Positions 8,189 through 18,119 of a stretch of DNA of 64,000 nucleotides are shown here, one piece after another. The translations under genes were made by a program, and so were the position numbers. The stretch covers positions 40,349-104,348 of the forward strand of contig JAZASR010000005.1 in assembly GCA_036343175.1 (NCBI GenBank), read 5' to 3'. A model generated the notes under the pieces. It was not told the origin of the DNA. It did no database searches and worked only from the letters and a program-made list of their open reading frames with translations. The DNA is from JAEEJA01 sp036343175 (GTDB taxonomy: Bacteria > Bacillota > Clostridia > Lachnospirales > Lachnospiraceae). How positions within the stretch are numbered: the first letter of the stretch is position 1; each line of letters starts with the position of its first letter.

Positions 8189-8911
8189 ATGGCGGAAAAT
8201 AAAAAGAAAATCGTATCTAATGATAAGTCAGATCCTAATAACTCAGCTATGGAAAAAGAGAAGCTTAAGCGGCTGATTTCAAAAGGCGAAGGCGCTGACG
8301 CCGATCTCAACCAGCGCATGAAGAAGGAGATATATAAGCTCTTAAGGAGCTTAAGGAATATTGATTATGTAGTTCCTGAAGAAATACCTGATATAGACCT
8401 TTATATGGATCAGGTAACTACATTCATGGATACACATCTTGAATCGTCAAAAAGATTCAAAGACGATAAGATCCTGACAAAGACCATGATCAATAATTAT
8501 ACAAAGAACGATATTCTGCCGCCCCCTCAGAAGAAAAAGTATTCTTCAGATCATCTTGTACTTCTGCTTTTTATTTATTACCTGAAGAATTTCCTTTCAA
8601 TAGGCGATATCAGTACTATTCTTGGTCCTATTGAGGAAAATTATCTCGGTGACAAGGGAGATATAAGTCTTAAGGAAATATATTCAAGGGTAGTTGACCT
8701 TGCATCCAGCAATATGAACAGCCAGGTAAAGGACATGATCAATAAGATCCGTTCTTCCATTGAGTCATTTGATGATCTTCCTCAAGGCGCAGAGCGCGAG
8801 GAGCTTGAAAAGTTCATGTTTGTCTGCATGCTGAGCTTCGATATATCAGTTAAGAAAAATCTCATTGAGAATATCATTGACAACAGCTACGGCGAAAAGA
8901 AAGATGAATAG
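8189..8911 (+). CDS. DUF1836 domain protein
   Basis: 240 residues. Residues about 100-210 match the DUF1836 pattern: ILPPPQKKKYSSDHLVLLLFIYYLKNFLSIGDI, a basic 'PPPKKKxY' lead into a helical hydrophobic block. The family is common in Clostridia and is thought to resemble MerR/HTH-like regulators, but no function is established. The N-terminal 45 residues are charged and probably disordered. It has its own promoter and lies 98 bases upstream of glmS on the same strand, so the two may be cotranscribed. Confidence 0.8.
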   Translation: MAENKKKIVSNDKSDPNNSAMEKEKLKRLISKGEGADADLNQRMKKEIYKLLRSLRNIDYVVPEEIPDIDLYMDQVTTFMDTHLESSKRFKDDKILTKTMINNYTKNDILPPPQKKKYSSDHLVLLLFIYYLKNFLSIGDISTILGPIEENYLGDKGDISLKEIYSRVVDLASSNMNSQVKDMINKIRSSIESFDDLPQGAEREELEKFMFVCMLSFDISVKKNLIENIIDNSYGEKKDE

Positions 8912-9009
8912 CATGAAATACGCAATTGCAGGAAACAAAAGAGAATTTACCCATAATAATAAATATAAAGCATAATTAAAAAAGACAAATACAGAAAGGA
9001 TACGGAATT

Positions 9010-10833
9010 ATGTGCGGAATCATAGGATTTACAGGTACTATCAATGCTAAGGAAGTCATAATCGAAGGCTTAAGGTCCCTTGAATACAGGGGCTATGACA
9101 GCGCAGGAATGGCTTATCTCACTGAGGGCGGGACACAGATCGTCAAGACCGTAGGTAAGGTACAGGACCTTGCTGATAAGATCGAGGCTTCCCATAAGGC
9201 AGATGTGACTACATGCGGTATAGGACACACAAGATGGGCAACTCATGGAGGAGTTACTGAGGTAAATGCGCATCCTCACCGTTTCGGACACGTTACCCTT
9301 ATCCACAACGGTATCATTGAGAATTTTCAGCAATTAGCCGATGAGCTTGCAAATAAGGGCAAAAAGCCTGTATCCGAAACAGATACAGAGATCGCAGCTA
9401 TGATCATAGATGACTGCTATGACGGAAATCCTCTTTCAGCTATAAGGAAAGCGATAAAGAAGCTTACAGGTTCTTATGCCTTCTGTATCATGTTCGATGA
9501 ATTTCCTGGAAAGATATATGCTATAAGAAACGGAAGCCCGCTCGTTGCGGCGAACTTCGACAACGGCTCCATTGTTGCTTCTGACGTTACAGCAACCATA
9601 AAATATACAAAGGATTACTTTGTAGTCCCTGAGCATCACATTGCGGAGCTCACGCCTGATACCATCACTCTTACTGACCTTCAGGAAAAAGTCATCGAAC
9701 CCGATATGCTCCATGTAAGCTGGGATATGACCGCTGCCAGGAAGGGCGGCTACAAGTATTTCATGCTCAAGGAGATCCACGAGGAGCCTGAATCACTTAA
9801 GAATACGATAATGCCAAGAATAAAGGACGGTCTTCCTGACTTTTCTACTGATAACGTTCCGGATTCAATATTTGAAGGTGTTACAAATATCACTATTGCT
9901 GCCTGCGGTACAGCATGGCATGCCGGTCTTATCGGCAAGAGCATCATAGAAAAGCTTACAAGGATCCCGGTCAATTGCGAGATAGCCTCTGAGTTCCGTT
10001 ATAAAGATCCGATCATCGATGAGCATACATTGACGATCATCATATCTCAATCCGGTGAAACAGCCGATACTCTTGCTGCTCTTAAGCTTGCCCGTGAAAA
10101 GGGCTCCAGGACGCTTGGAGTCGTTAACGTAAAAGGTTCATCGATCGCGCGTGAATCAGACTATGTTCTTTATACACACGCAGGCCCTGAGATCGCAGTG
10201 GCTTCTACAAAGGCATTCATGGTACAGATGTCAGTTATGTACCTGATCGCATTCAGAATCGCTCTCATAAGCCATAAAGCTTCCGAGGACAGGATAAGGG
10301 AGCTTACAAAAGAGCTTATTAACATACCTGATTATACTGCACATATTATGACCGCAGACAAGGCTATAGAGTCCATAGCCCAGGATCTTGTAAAGGTTCC
10401 GAGCGTATTCTTTATCGGCCGCGGACTTGACTATGCTCTGTCATGTGAAGGTTCACTCAAGCTCAAGGAGATCAGCTATATCCACTCTGAGGCCTATGCG
10501 GCAGGCGAACTCAAGCACGGCACCATATCGCTTATCACAGATAATGTTCCTGTTGTTGCTCTTGCTACACAGAGGGACGTGTTCGGCAAGATGATCTCAA
10601 ATGTTGTAGAGGTAAGGTCAAGAGGTGCTTATGTTATTCTCATCACGAATGAAGACGCCGATATAAAGGCGTCACTCAGCGATCACGTACTTACCCTTCC
10701 GAAGATCGACGACATCTTTACCCCATTCGGCTCCGCTGTGATGGTACAGTTGCTTGCTTATTACACATCATACGCAAAGGGTCTTAATGTCGACCAGCCG
10801 AGGAACCTTGCAAAGAGTGTCACCGTTGAGTGA
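9010..10833 (+). CDS. glmS: Glutamine-fructose-6-phosphate aminotransferase (isomerizing)
   Basis: 607 residues, normal length. Cys2 after the initiator Met is the N-terminal nucleophile of the glutaminase domain (CGIIGFTG, TRWATHGGVTEVNAHPH, HNGIIENF). Two SIS domains follow (about residues 285-600), with SQSGETADTLAAL and the C-terminal DQPRNLAKSVTVE signature. It makes glucosamine-6-phosphate for peptidoglycan. The 98 bases upstream contain no glmS ribozyme core, so control differs from that in Bacillus. A strong terminator follows. Confidence 0.98.
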   Translation: MCGIIGFTGTINAKEVIIEGLRSLEYRGYDSAGMAYLTEGGTQIVKTVGKVQDLADKIEASHKADVTTCGIGHTRWATHGGVTEVNAHPHRFGHVTLIHNGIIENFQQLADELANKGKKPVSETDTEIAAMIIDDCYDGNPLSAIRKAIKKLTGSYAFCIMFDEFPGKIYAIRNGSPLVAANFDNGSIVASDVTATIKYTKDYFVVPEHHIAELTPDTITLTDLQEKVIEPDMLHVSWDMTAARKGGYKYFMLKEIHEEPESLKNTIMPRIKDGLPDFSTDNVPDSIFEGVTNITIAACGTAWHAGLIGKSIIEKLTRIPVNCEIASEFRYKDPIIDEHTLTIIISQSGETADTLAALKLAREKGSRTLGVVNVKGSSIARESDYVLYTHAGPEIAVASTKAFMVQMSVMYLIAFRIALISHKASEDRIRELTKELINIPDYTAHIMTADKAIESIAQDLVKVPSVFFIGRGLDYALSCEGSLKLKEISYIHSEAYAAGELKHGTISLITDNVPVVALATQRDVFGKMISNVVEVRSRGAYVILITNEDADIKASLSDHVLTLPKIDDIFTPFGSAVMVQLLAYYTSYAKGLNVDQPRNLAKSVTVE

Positions 10834-10913
10834 TGTATTGAGTGATATATCAGGTGATACATTAATAGTAATATTTTAATACAGTAATTTCTGCAGATCA
10901 TTTTACAATTAAT

Positions 10914-10962
10914 AAGGCTGCTCCTTCCACTGTCTTAAGACAGTGATGGGAGCAGCCTTTAT
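10914..10962 (+). terminator. Rho-independent terminator after glmS
   Basis: AAGGCTGCTCC pairs with GGAGCAGCCTT around an inner perfect stem CACTGTC-TTAA-GACAGTG, followed by a T-rich stretch. About 80 bases after the glmS stop. Confidence 0.85.
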
Positions 10963-11008
10963 AATTATGGCTGTCAATAAAATTACAGGGAAAGGCACAA
11001 AAGCTTTA

Positions 11009-11593
11009 TCAGATTTTAAGTCCAAGCACCTTCAATTCTTTTACGAGCCTGGCAGCAGGCAGACCGACCACATTGTAATAGTCACCGTTAATAGATTCCA
11101 CAAATGCCGCAAAAGCGCCCTGGATGCCATATGCACCCGCCTTGTCAGCGTATTCGCCTTTATCGAGATAACTTTCGATCTGGTCGTCATCCATGAGAGA
11201 CACACTAACGTCTGTCTTCTCATGAAAAGTCCTTACGATCCCGGCCTCTTCGCGTGAGGTCACCTTTTTTACAAGTGTTACCCCTGTATAGACCTGATGA
11301 GTCCTGCCCGACAGGGCTCTTATCATGTTAAAGGCATCATCGCGGTCCTCAGGCTTTCCCATCAGCCTGCCATCCAGACATACTATGGTATCAGCCCCGA
11401 TGATAAATGCGTCCTCGCTGATCCCGGATGCGGCAGATAAAGCTTTTTCTTTGGAAACTTCTTCTACGTAGGCTCCCGGTTCTGTAAATGCACTTTTTTC
11501 TTCAATATTTCCCGGGATTATTTCAAATTCCAGGCCTATCTGTCTTAATATCTCAAGCCTTCGCGGAGATGCAGATGCGAGTATTATCTTCAT
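11009..11593 (-). CDS. maf: Maf-type nucleoside triphosphate pyrophosphatase
   Basis: 194 residues. The N-terminal MKIILASASPRRLEILRQIGLEF and the middle GADTIVCLDGRLMGKPEDRDDA are the Maf/YhdE signatures; the SPRR arginines and the Asp in GADT are active-site positions. The family hydrolyses dTTP, UTP or modified nucleotides to monophosphates in the cytoplasm. Its start overlaps the stop of the SseB-like gene by four bases (ATGA), indicating translational coupling. It is the last gene of the minus-strand series that begins with acpS. Confidence 0.95.
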   Translation of the reverse strand: MKIILASASPRRLEILRQIGLEFEIIPGNIEEKSAFTEPGAYVEEVSKEKALSAASGISEDAFIIGADTIVCLDGRLMGKPEDRDDAFNMIRALSGRTHQVYTGVTLVKKVTSREEAGIVRTFHEKTDVSVSLMDDDQIESYLDKGEYADKAGAYGIQGAFAAFVESINGDYYNVVGLPAARLVKELKVLGLKI

Positions 11594-12510
11594 TTATTTT
11601 CTCCCTGATAATCATTCATTACAGCATTTATCTCATTGCCCTCTTTCGGGGCCGGAAATATATGAGGCTTTTGTCCGCCGGACTCATACATCCTTACAAG
11701 CAGATCCTCCTGACCATGCTTTACCAGCCCGTAATATGCATAAATATTCTTCTCAGTATCATGAATGATAAAAAGACTTGATGCCGTACCGTCTTCATTG
11801 AATTTCTTCGGCATATCCGCTTCAAGGAGCACTAAGGATTCTGACATGGAAAGTTTAAGAGATGAAAAATCATCCTCAGTATAAGGGCATTTTACAGGAC
11901 TTCCAACTTTTTCGGTAATTTCCTTATTTTTGAGAACATTCTTATAGGCCTCTGCAAATGTATCCGCAAGGGTCTTTTCAGGATCGTCAAAAAGCATTTC
12001 CGCAAATCCGCTTTTACGGAAAATATAATCCGGTATGGTATGGCTCTCTACTGTACCCCGGATCATGATGTCTATGGAGCCCGGCTTTATGATATCCTCC
12101 TTGAATGGATCCTTTACTCTCCGGGCATTTGCAGGAGCTGTAAAGAACAGATAATTTCCGGAAAACGGATTAATGGCAAAGCCTGTACTTTTGGCATTGA
12201 GCTTTGATGCCATATACATGATACGATCATAACCGGTCTCCATTATCATGTTGTAATCCATGACCCCATTGCCCTTTTCAAGCTCTTCACGGGATGTAAA
12301 GGCAGGTATCATGTGCTGGCCCTGATCATTGGCAAGCACGACCCATTGCGGCATCTGAGGATGCTTAATATCGACATTTGTGACCTGCGGTGCCCTTGCA
12401 GGGACAAAGAATATGAAGTCCTTAATATCTTCAAGGAATTTATTCATATCAGTCCCTTCAGGGTCGGCCTTCAGCGCCTCAAGCTTCTCTATGATCTCTT
12501 TTTCTTCCAT
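11590..12510 (-). CDS. SseB-like protein
   Basis: 306 residues from ATG at 12510, 12 bases after the LtaS-like stop and behind an AAAGGA site; a TTG five codons earlier is less likely. The region PQWVVLANDQGQHMIPAFTSREELEKG resembles the SseB N-terminal domain (QPDGRxxLPVFTSxEEA pattern), with a second related module in the C-terminal half (DMPKKFNEDGTASSLFIIHD). SseB-like proteins have no settled function in Gram-positives. Predicted cytoplasmic. Confidence 0.7.
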   Translation of the reverse strand: MEEKEIIEKLEALKADPEGTDMNKFLEDIKDFIFFVPARAPQVTNVDIKHPQMPQWVVLANDQGQHMIPAFTSREELEKGNGVMDYNMIMETGYDRIMYMASKLNAKSTGFAINPFSGNYLFFTAPANARRVKDPFKEDIIKPGSIDIMIRGTVESHTIPDYIFRKSGFAEMLFDDPEKTLADTFAEAYKNVLKNKEITEKVGSPVKCPYTEDDFSSLKLSMSESLVLLEADMPKKFNEDGTASSLFIIHDTEKNIYAYYGLVKHGQEDLLVRMYESGGQKPHIFPAPKEGNEINAVMNDYQGENK

Positions 12511-12521
12511 GGCTGTTCCTT

Positions 12522-15293
12522 TCAATTCTTCTGCAGGGTAAGACCCTTATCCTTAAGTCCTGCATCCATCCTGAAGATCTCAGCGGCCTCTTCTTTATTC
12601 TTATCGCTGTAATAAGCGTACTGCAGGATCTTATAGTCAGAGATAAGGTCAGAAAGCGTCTTATCCTTAATGTCCTTATAATCATGCCAGTGGCCGTCAG
12701 AATCCATATATCCATTGACATTCATGGCAGGAATATAGGCAGATACGTCTTCAATAAACTGATTGTAGGCTGGCAGCGGTATACCTGCCTGCTTAAGGAT
12801 CATGTTCTCATTATAATTGTTGCTTATTACAAGGTTATCGGCTTCCTGAATATCATAATTAGCCCACATGATATAAGGTACGCCATAGCGTTTCTGCATA
12901 TCGTCGAGCTCCCAGTCTGCTTCACCCTTGCCCAGAAGCTGCTCATAAAAGGCTGTTTCGACTGCAGGGAAATGATCGCCGAACATTACTATAAGGGTCG
13001 GATCATCGACCTTGCTGAAATAATCGATCAGATATTTAAAAGCCTGATCTGACACATGAATGGATGAAAGGTATTCATCAGTTTCATTGTAATAAGAGTT
13101 GCTGACCTTTACAGGATCCTTCCAGTCTGTCTTCGTGGTATAACCTCCATGGTTCTGTATGGTCATATCAAAGAAGAACATAGGCTTGTCATCTTTGGCC
13201 GCCTCATAGAGCTCTATGACTTTTTTGTAAGAATCTTTATCTGAAATATATCTGATATATGTGGGATTCTTGAACTCATCAATAGATACAAACCTGTCAA
13301 AATGCTGACTTCTGTAGGCATTGGTCCTGTTCCAGTTTGTCGGAGAGCTTGGATGCACCGCTGTCGTGGAATATCCAAGGGTCTTGAGATAGTATGCGAG
13401 CGCAAATGTAGTATCATGGGTAAACTGCTGATAAACGTTGGATCCGCTTGGGAAGAATGTCATGGTATTACCGGTCATGGCTTCGAACTCCGAGTTGGAA
13501 GTGCCTGCTCCAAATACAGAGACATAATCACGGCCTTTTATGGTATTCTTTCCCATACTGTGAATGTAAGGCAGCGGATCCTCACTATAGGACATACGGC
13601 CAGCAAGATCAAAGTCCGCAAGACTTTCGTTCATTATCAGGATGATATTCGGCTTCTTTCCATTAAGCTTGTCATTCATCTCAAAGTCAGCATTTGTCTT
13701 CATATTCTCAGAGCCGTCAGAGAGAGGAACCTGCCTTATGGCGCCGGCAGTTGAGATATATGAGCCGTCATAGACTTTATCCATAATATTCTTCGCTTTA
13801 TCGAGAGAATATCCGGAAGGCTTTGACACCTTGAGATAATGGATATTCAGGAAGAAATTCATATAGAATCCATTCTTCCTGCACGACTGTGCCTTATTCC
13901 AGATATCATCAGTAACTCCCGCATTTGTAAGAAGCGGTGTATTATAGAATACCGCCAATATGATGATCGCCGGCGCCAGACACGTCACTAATACGGAAAC
14001 ATATCTTCTGATATTGAACTTCCTCTTTCTCTTCCTGCACTTTAAGAGGACCATGATCCATATCACAAACAGTACCAGCATGATGTACTGGGCAGGTGTG
14101 AAACTGAATGAATATGTCGAGACGACTTCAGCCGCGGTATTGGTCCCAAGTATATCCGATGGTATAAACGGAGTGCCTCTGAATGTAAGTACGAAGAAGT
14201 TTACCAGGCCAAGTATGAAGAGCAGGATATCCGCCGCTGCAACGCCTGCCAGAGAATTGCCTGTAAGCGCAATGAATATAAATTCTATCGAAAGCACGAG
14301 CAGCCATGAGAACGGCCATACATTGGGCTTTACCAGTCCGAGATTGCCGTTCAGAGTCTCCAGTATGAGCATGAGAACCAGCGGATTTATTATAATAAAT
14401 ATATTCCTGATCGTATAAATATTTCTTCTGGAAACCAGGAATGACTTAAAAGCATGAGACTTATGATATTTTGCTTTCCTGGTTCTATGTTTTATGACGC
14501 TTGAATCGTCGAAAGCAGGTTTTGGATCGCTCTTTCTTATAGCTGCGATCTCCTGCTCATAGGCACTTCTCGCCGGTATGATCCGCTCTGAGACATTCTC
14601 AAATATCAGGAAAAGAATTGCCAGGACTTCAAAGATCATTACAAAGAACGGGTACACAAGGCCATATGTGTATGAATATGAAATATTCAGCGACTTCTTT
14701 TTCGTCTGAAAATTCAAAGTCGACATATAGGTATTAGGGTCGGTCTTATTGGTCGTATTAAGGGTAGGAAGCGTTGCATATGTTATCATATCACGGTCAG
14801 CAAAGCCTGCGATCCTTATGGTACATGTAACACCTGCCGGTATCTTTATAGCATTAACAAGCTTTATATTGTAGCTCGTATTGGGGCTTACATTATCTGT
14901 AGATATGCTCTTTTCAAATACAATATTTGCCTCTGAATCTATGAGCTGGATATCCATATAGTCTGCAGTTTTTTTGCGTTTGAATGATCCAAAGCTTAAA
15001 GCAAAGGCATTGAGAGTAACATCCTTGTTGAATGTGAATTTCTGTCTTACGACTTCGGTGTCCTCAAGGATACCGATGACAGCGCTGGCACTGTCACCGG
15101 GCTTTGTCGTTATCGACTGCCTTGAGAGCAGCGAACCCGTAAAAATGCCCTGTATGGTAAAAAGGCATGCAAGTATTATGACAGCAGCTGCTGCTCTGCC
15201 AGGCGTGAATTTAAAATATTTTCTGAAAAGATCCCAACGGATCTTTCTTTCTTTTTTATCGTGCCTTATTGCCTTCTTTTTTTCCTTTGACAT
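12522..15293 (-). CDS. LtaS/MdoB-type phosphoglycerol transferase-like membrane enzyme
   Basis: 923 residues. An N-terminal membrane helix is followed by an extracytoplasmic beta-rich insert (about residues 60-205), then about six membrane helices (205-455) and a sulfatase-fold domain. Its metal and nucleophile motifs are NIILIMNESLADFD and GAGTSNSEFEAMTG, where the Thr is the expected catalytic nucleophile; FFDMTIQNHGGYTT and MFGDHFPA follow. It probably transfers glycerol phosphate from phosphatidylglycerol to a glycolipid or wall polymer. It is longer than typical LtaS (about 650) because of the N-terminal insert. It is followed closely by sseB-like and maf. Confidence 0.88.
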   Translation of the reverse strand: MSKEKKKAIRHDKKERKIRWDLFRKYFKFTPGRAAAAVIILACLFTIQGIFTGSLLSRQSITTKPGDSASAVIGILEDTEVVRQKFTFNKDVTLNAFALSFGSFKRKKTADYMDIQLIDSEANIVFEKSISTDNVSPNTSYNIKLVNAIKIPAGVTCTIRIAGFADRDMITYATLPTLNTTNKTDPNTYMSTLNFQTKKKSLNISYSYTYGLVYPFFVMIFEVLAILFLIFENVSERIIPARSAYEQEIAAIRKSDPKPAFDDSSVIKHRTRKAKYHKSHAFKSFLVSRRNIYTIRNIFIIINPLVLMLILETLNGNLGLVKPNVWPFSWLLVLSIEFIFIALTGNSLAGVAAADILLFILGLVNFFVLTFRGTPFIPSDILGTNTAAEVVSTYSFSFTPAQYIMLVLFVIWIMVLLKCRKRKRKFNIRRYVSVLVTCLAPAIIILAVFYNTPLLTNAGVTDDIWNKAQSCRKNGFYMNFFLNIHYLKVSKPSGYSLDKAKNIMDKVYDGSYISTAGAIRQVPLSDGSENMKTNADFEMNDKLNGKKPNIILIMNESLADFDLAGRMSYSEDPLPYIHSMGKNTIKGRDYVSVFGAGTSNSEFEAMTGNTMTFFPSGSNVYQQFTHDTTFALAYYLKTLGYSTTAVHPSSPTNWNRTNAYRSQHFDRFVSIDEFKNPTYIRYISDKDSYKKVIELYEAAKDDKPMFFFDMTIQNHGGYTTKTDWKDPVKVSNSYYNETDEYLSSIHVSDQAFKYLIDYFSKVDDPTLIVMFGDHFPAVETAFYEQLLGKGEADWELDDMQKRYGVPYIMWANYDIQEADNLVISNNYNENMILKQAGIPLPAYNQFIEDVSAYIPAMNVNGYMDSDGHWHDYKDIKDKTLSDLISDYKILQYAYYSDKNKEEAAEIFRMDAGLKDKGLTLQKN

Positions 15294-15350
15294 TACTGTA
15301 CTCCACTATCACTTTTCTTATTGCATTCTTAATAACAGAAATAATAAAGT

Positions 15351-16331
15351 TCACTTGATATTATCGAATTTCTTTCTTGCTATTGAATCGATCGATGTCT
15401 CTTTCTTCTTGTATTTCCGTATACCGGTACTTCCGTCCTCATTCGTGCTGCTTTCTTCACCATATTCTGCAGCTGCCCCGCTCCTGTAGAGCCTTGCCGC
15501 AAGATACAGAGCTGCAGCCGTGATCACAAGAAGTATTATAAGTGCGGCAGGTCCGTTCAATATCTTGCTCTGAGCGAGTCCAAATGGAATGGAGGCAATA
15601 AAATGAATACCATACGCAGCAATTATTGCCTGAATTCCCTTTTTATGAAGCGCATCTGCTTTATCAGCTGCATCGGCAAGAAATATAATGCCTGTTAACA
15701 CCATGACTGACAGGGCAATCTGCAGGGCAAGCATGATGACCCTTTCCAGAACGTTCACTGTTATCAGACCGGGTGTGAATGATCCCGTAAGGTCCGCGAT
15801 CGAGGTGAGACTGTCTATCTTCTGCTGATAATCAGCACCCTTTTTATCGGAAAAGAATGCTATCCTCTGAGCTATAAGACCGTCATTAATATATTTCGAA
15901 TATATCCAATACTGGAAGTAAGCGGCCCCCAAAACCATAAAGCCTTCAGCGCCTCCATGACCGATACCATAGGAAATGGCATCCTCACGGACGAACCTGG
16001 ACCTGAATACTTTCTTAAATACAAATAATCTTCCGGTCTCTTCAAACAGAGCCGCCATTAAGCTTCCATAAATGGCATAGGCAAAGCCATTGCCGTTTAT
16101 GAACTTTGAGACAGGATTATCCCCTGCCAGGAAAAAAAGATGCGGGATAAATTCAAGGATCCTGGCAAAAAGAAGGTATGTGAATATGCCGGCAAAGAAA
16201 TATACCACCCTGACTTTCTTCTGATACCTCCAGATGATCATAAGAAGTATCGGGAATAAGGCCGACATGATCCCGAAAAATAAAAATGAATATTGTATAC
16301 CGCTGCTTATTTTATCCAAAATATTCTCCAT
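15351..16331 (-). CDS. YhfC-type glutamic intramembrane protease
   Basis: 326 residues with about eight membrane helices. The family motifs are visible: ALFEETGRLFVFK (Glu-Glu-x-x-Arg) and YGIGHGGAEGFMVLG (His-Gly-Gly-x-Glu), the proposed catalytic residues of the YhfC/CPBP-related proteases. The C-terminal 40 residues are charged and cytoplasmic. It starts 12 bases after rlmH on the same strand. The substrate is unknown; a wall or peptide-processing role is inferred only from neighbouring wall genes. Confidence 0.82.
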   Translation of the reverse strand: MENILDKISSGIQYSFLFFGIMSALFPILLMIIWRYQKKVRVVYFFAGIFTYLLFARILEFIPHLFFLAGDNPVSKFINGNGFAYAIYGSLMAALFEETGRLFVFKKVFRSRFVREDAISYGIGHGGAEGFMVLGAAYFQYWIYSKYINDGLIAQRIAFFSDKKGADYQQKIDSLTSIADLTGSFTPGLITVNVLERVIMLALQIALSVMVLTGIIFLADAADKADALHKKGIQAIIAAYGIHFIASIPFGLAQSKILNGPAALIILLVITAAALYLAARLYRSGAAAEYGEESSTNEDGSTGIRKYKKKETSIDSIARKKFDNIK

Positions 16332-16343
16332 CTGAATTAATCA

Positions 16344-16823
16344 TCATTTATGATAGGGCTCGTTATGCATGATCCTCATAGCCCTGTATATCTGTTCTAA
16401 AAGTATTACCCTCATGAGCTGGTGAGGAAATGTCATCTTTGAAAAGCTTAACAGTTCATCGGAAGCCCTGAGGACCTTATCGGAAAGTCCGAGCGAACCG
16501 CCGATAATAAACGTAAACCTGTCATTGCCTCTTGTCATAAGACTGTCAAGCTCATTGGAGAACCCTACTGAATCATGCTGTTTTCCCTCGATTGCAAGAG
16601 CATAGGTATATGAATCACGGGAAAGGCGCGCAAGTATCCTTTCGCCCTCAATATCCTTTATGAGATCCTGCTCCTTCTCACTAAGGGTCTCGGGAGTCTT
16701 CTCATCCTTTACTTCGATAATTTCGACCTTTGCATAGCGGGACAGTCTTTTAAGATACTCATCTATCGCATCGCGATAGAATCTTTCCCTGACCTTTCCT
16801 GCTGTGATCAGTGTGATCTTCAT
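16344..16823 (-). CDS. rlmH: 23S rRNA (pseudouridine1915-N3)-methyltransferase RlmH
   Basis: 159 residues from ATG at 16823, the standard RlmH length. MKITLITAGKVRERFYRDAIDEYLKRL, the SAM-pocket segment FIIGGSLGLSDKVLRASDELLSFSKMTFPHQLMRVILLEQIYRAMRI and the C-terminal EPYHK are diagnostic. It methylates Psi1915 in helix 69. The ATG overlaps the alr stop (ATGA), so the two are coupled. Confidence 0.97.
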   Translation of the reverse strand: MKITLITAGKVRERFYRDAIDEYLKRLSRYAKVEIIEVKDEKTPETLSEKEQDLIKDIEGERILARLSRDSYTYALAIEGKQHDSVGFSNELDSLMTRGNDRFTFIIGGSLGLSDKVLRASDELLSFSKMTFPHQLMRVILLEQIYRAMRIMHNEPYHK

Positions 16824-17968
16824 ACTCTGCACACTTTTCCATGCCTTATATACTCTCTTGGCACTCTCTTTCCCACGTCACAGACGAATTCATAATTGAA
16901 TGAGTCTTCCATACCGGAAAGCTCTTCTACCGTTATCTCCTCATCGCCGTCACGCCCCATGAGGGTCACCTGATCACCGACCTTTATATCATCAACAGCA
17001 GAAACATCCACCATAAACTGATCCATACAGATGCGGCCGACTATCGGCACACGCTTTCCATGGATGATTACATCCGCTTTATTGGACAGGGCTCTTGGAT
17101 AGCCGTCCGCATAACCTACAGGTACAGTTGCTATGCGGGTCGGCCGGGTACACTTATATGTACCTCCATAGCCTATCGTCTCTCCTGCCGGCATGGTCTT
17201 TACAAAGGCAACGTAAGCCTTTATCGACATGGCGGGCTTAAGAGGAAGCAGATCCTTCCGTACATGATCAGATGGATACATGCCATAAAGGCAGATGCCG
17301 TCACGTACCATATCAAGGTTGTATTCAGGCCTTTCAGTGATCGCCGCACTGTTGGAAATGTGCTTAATCGGGATATTTACACTGCGGTCATTAAGGTATG
17401 ATACAAACTGCATATATCTCCTGTACTGGATATCAGCTTTTGTCTTATCCTCATCATCCATAGTGGCAAAATGAGTGAACATCCCCTCTATCTCTATATT
17501 GTCGAGCTCTGATATCTTCTTTACGATATCAGCTGCCTCTTCATCAGGGAAGAAGCCTATCCTGCCCATACCTGTATCCACTGCAATGTGGATCTTTGCG
17601 GTCCTGTCCATTTTTACGGCACATCTGGAAATACTCTCCGCCATCTCATATGTAAAGACCGTTGTACGAAGATCATTCTCTATCATTTCCGGATAAAGCG
17701 GCTCAGGCGTATAACCAAGTATCAGAATAGGCTTCTTTATACCGTGCTCACGAAGGGCTATTCCCTCCTCTATAACTGCTACTCCGTAGAAATCGCTTAT
17801 CTCATCGACAGTATCCGCTACAGCACAGGCACCATGGCCGTAGCCGTCTGCCTTGACTATAGATAAAAACTTTACTCCCGGTTTAAGGAGCTTCTTTGCA
17901 TTAATGGCATTTTCATATATTGCATCAAGGTCGATGACTGCCTTGACCCTGTAAATATTCTGCATCAT
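16820..17968 (-). CDS. alr: Alanine racemase
   Basis: 382 residues from ATG at 17968, chosen because GGAGGTG lies just upstream; an upstream in-frame start adds eight residues without a site. The PLP lysine is in KADGYGHG (about residue 38), with the catalytic Tyr in the C-terminal half near IGYGGTY. It interconverts L- and D-alanine for peptidoglycan. It forms a unit with rlmH and the upstream nnr and acpS genes, the usual Firmicute acpS-nnr-alr order, here without a following MazEF-type module. Confidence 0.97.
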   Translation of the reverse strand: MMQNIYRVKAVIDLDAIYENAINAKKLLKPGVKFLSIVKADGYGHGACAVADTVDEISDFYGVAVIEEGIALREHGIKKPILILGYTPEPLYPEMIENDLRTTVFTYEMAESISRCAVKMDRTAKIHIAVDTGMGRIGFFPDEEAADIVKKISELDNIEIEGMFTHFATMDDEDKTKADIQYRRYMQFVSYLNDRSVNIPIKHISNSAAITERPEYNLDMVRDGICLYGMYPSDHVRKDLLPLKPAMSIKAYVAFVKTMPAGETIGYGGTYKCTRPTRIATVPVGYADGYPRALSNKADVIIHGKRVPIVGRICMDQFMVDVSAVDDIKVGDQVTLMGRDGDEEITVEELSGMEDSFNYEFVCDVGKRVPREYIRHGKVCRV

Positions 17969-18119
17969 ATTCACCTCCGGTATTTTTACCACAAAATGAA
18001 ATTATACAATAAAGGCTGTAAAGAAGCAAAAGGCATTTTACTGCAAACTTTTTTTGCATTCAGATATCTGACCGGACAGAAACGGATAGACCTTAAGCAG
18101 GACTTTTTTAACAGCCTGG

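Noticed and set aside
8912..9009. glmS ribozyme/riboswitch upstream of glmS
   Set aside because: The 98-base gap is AT-rich and lacks the conserved ribozyme core; it is too short for the full structure.
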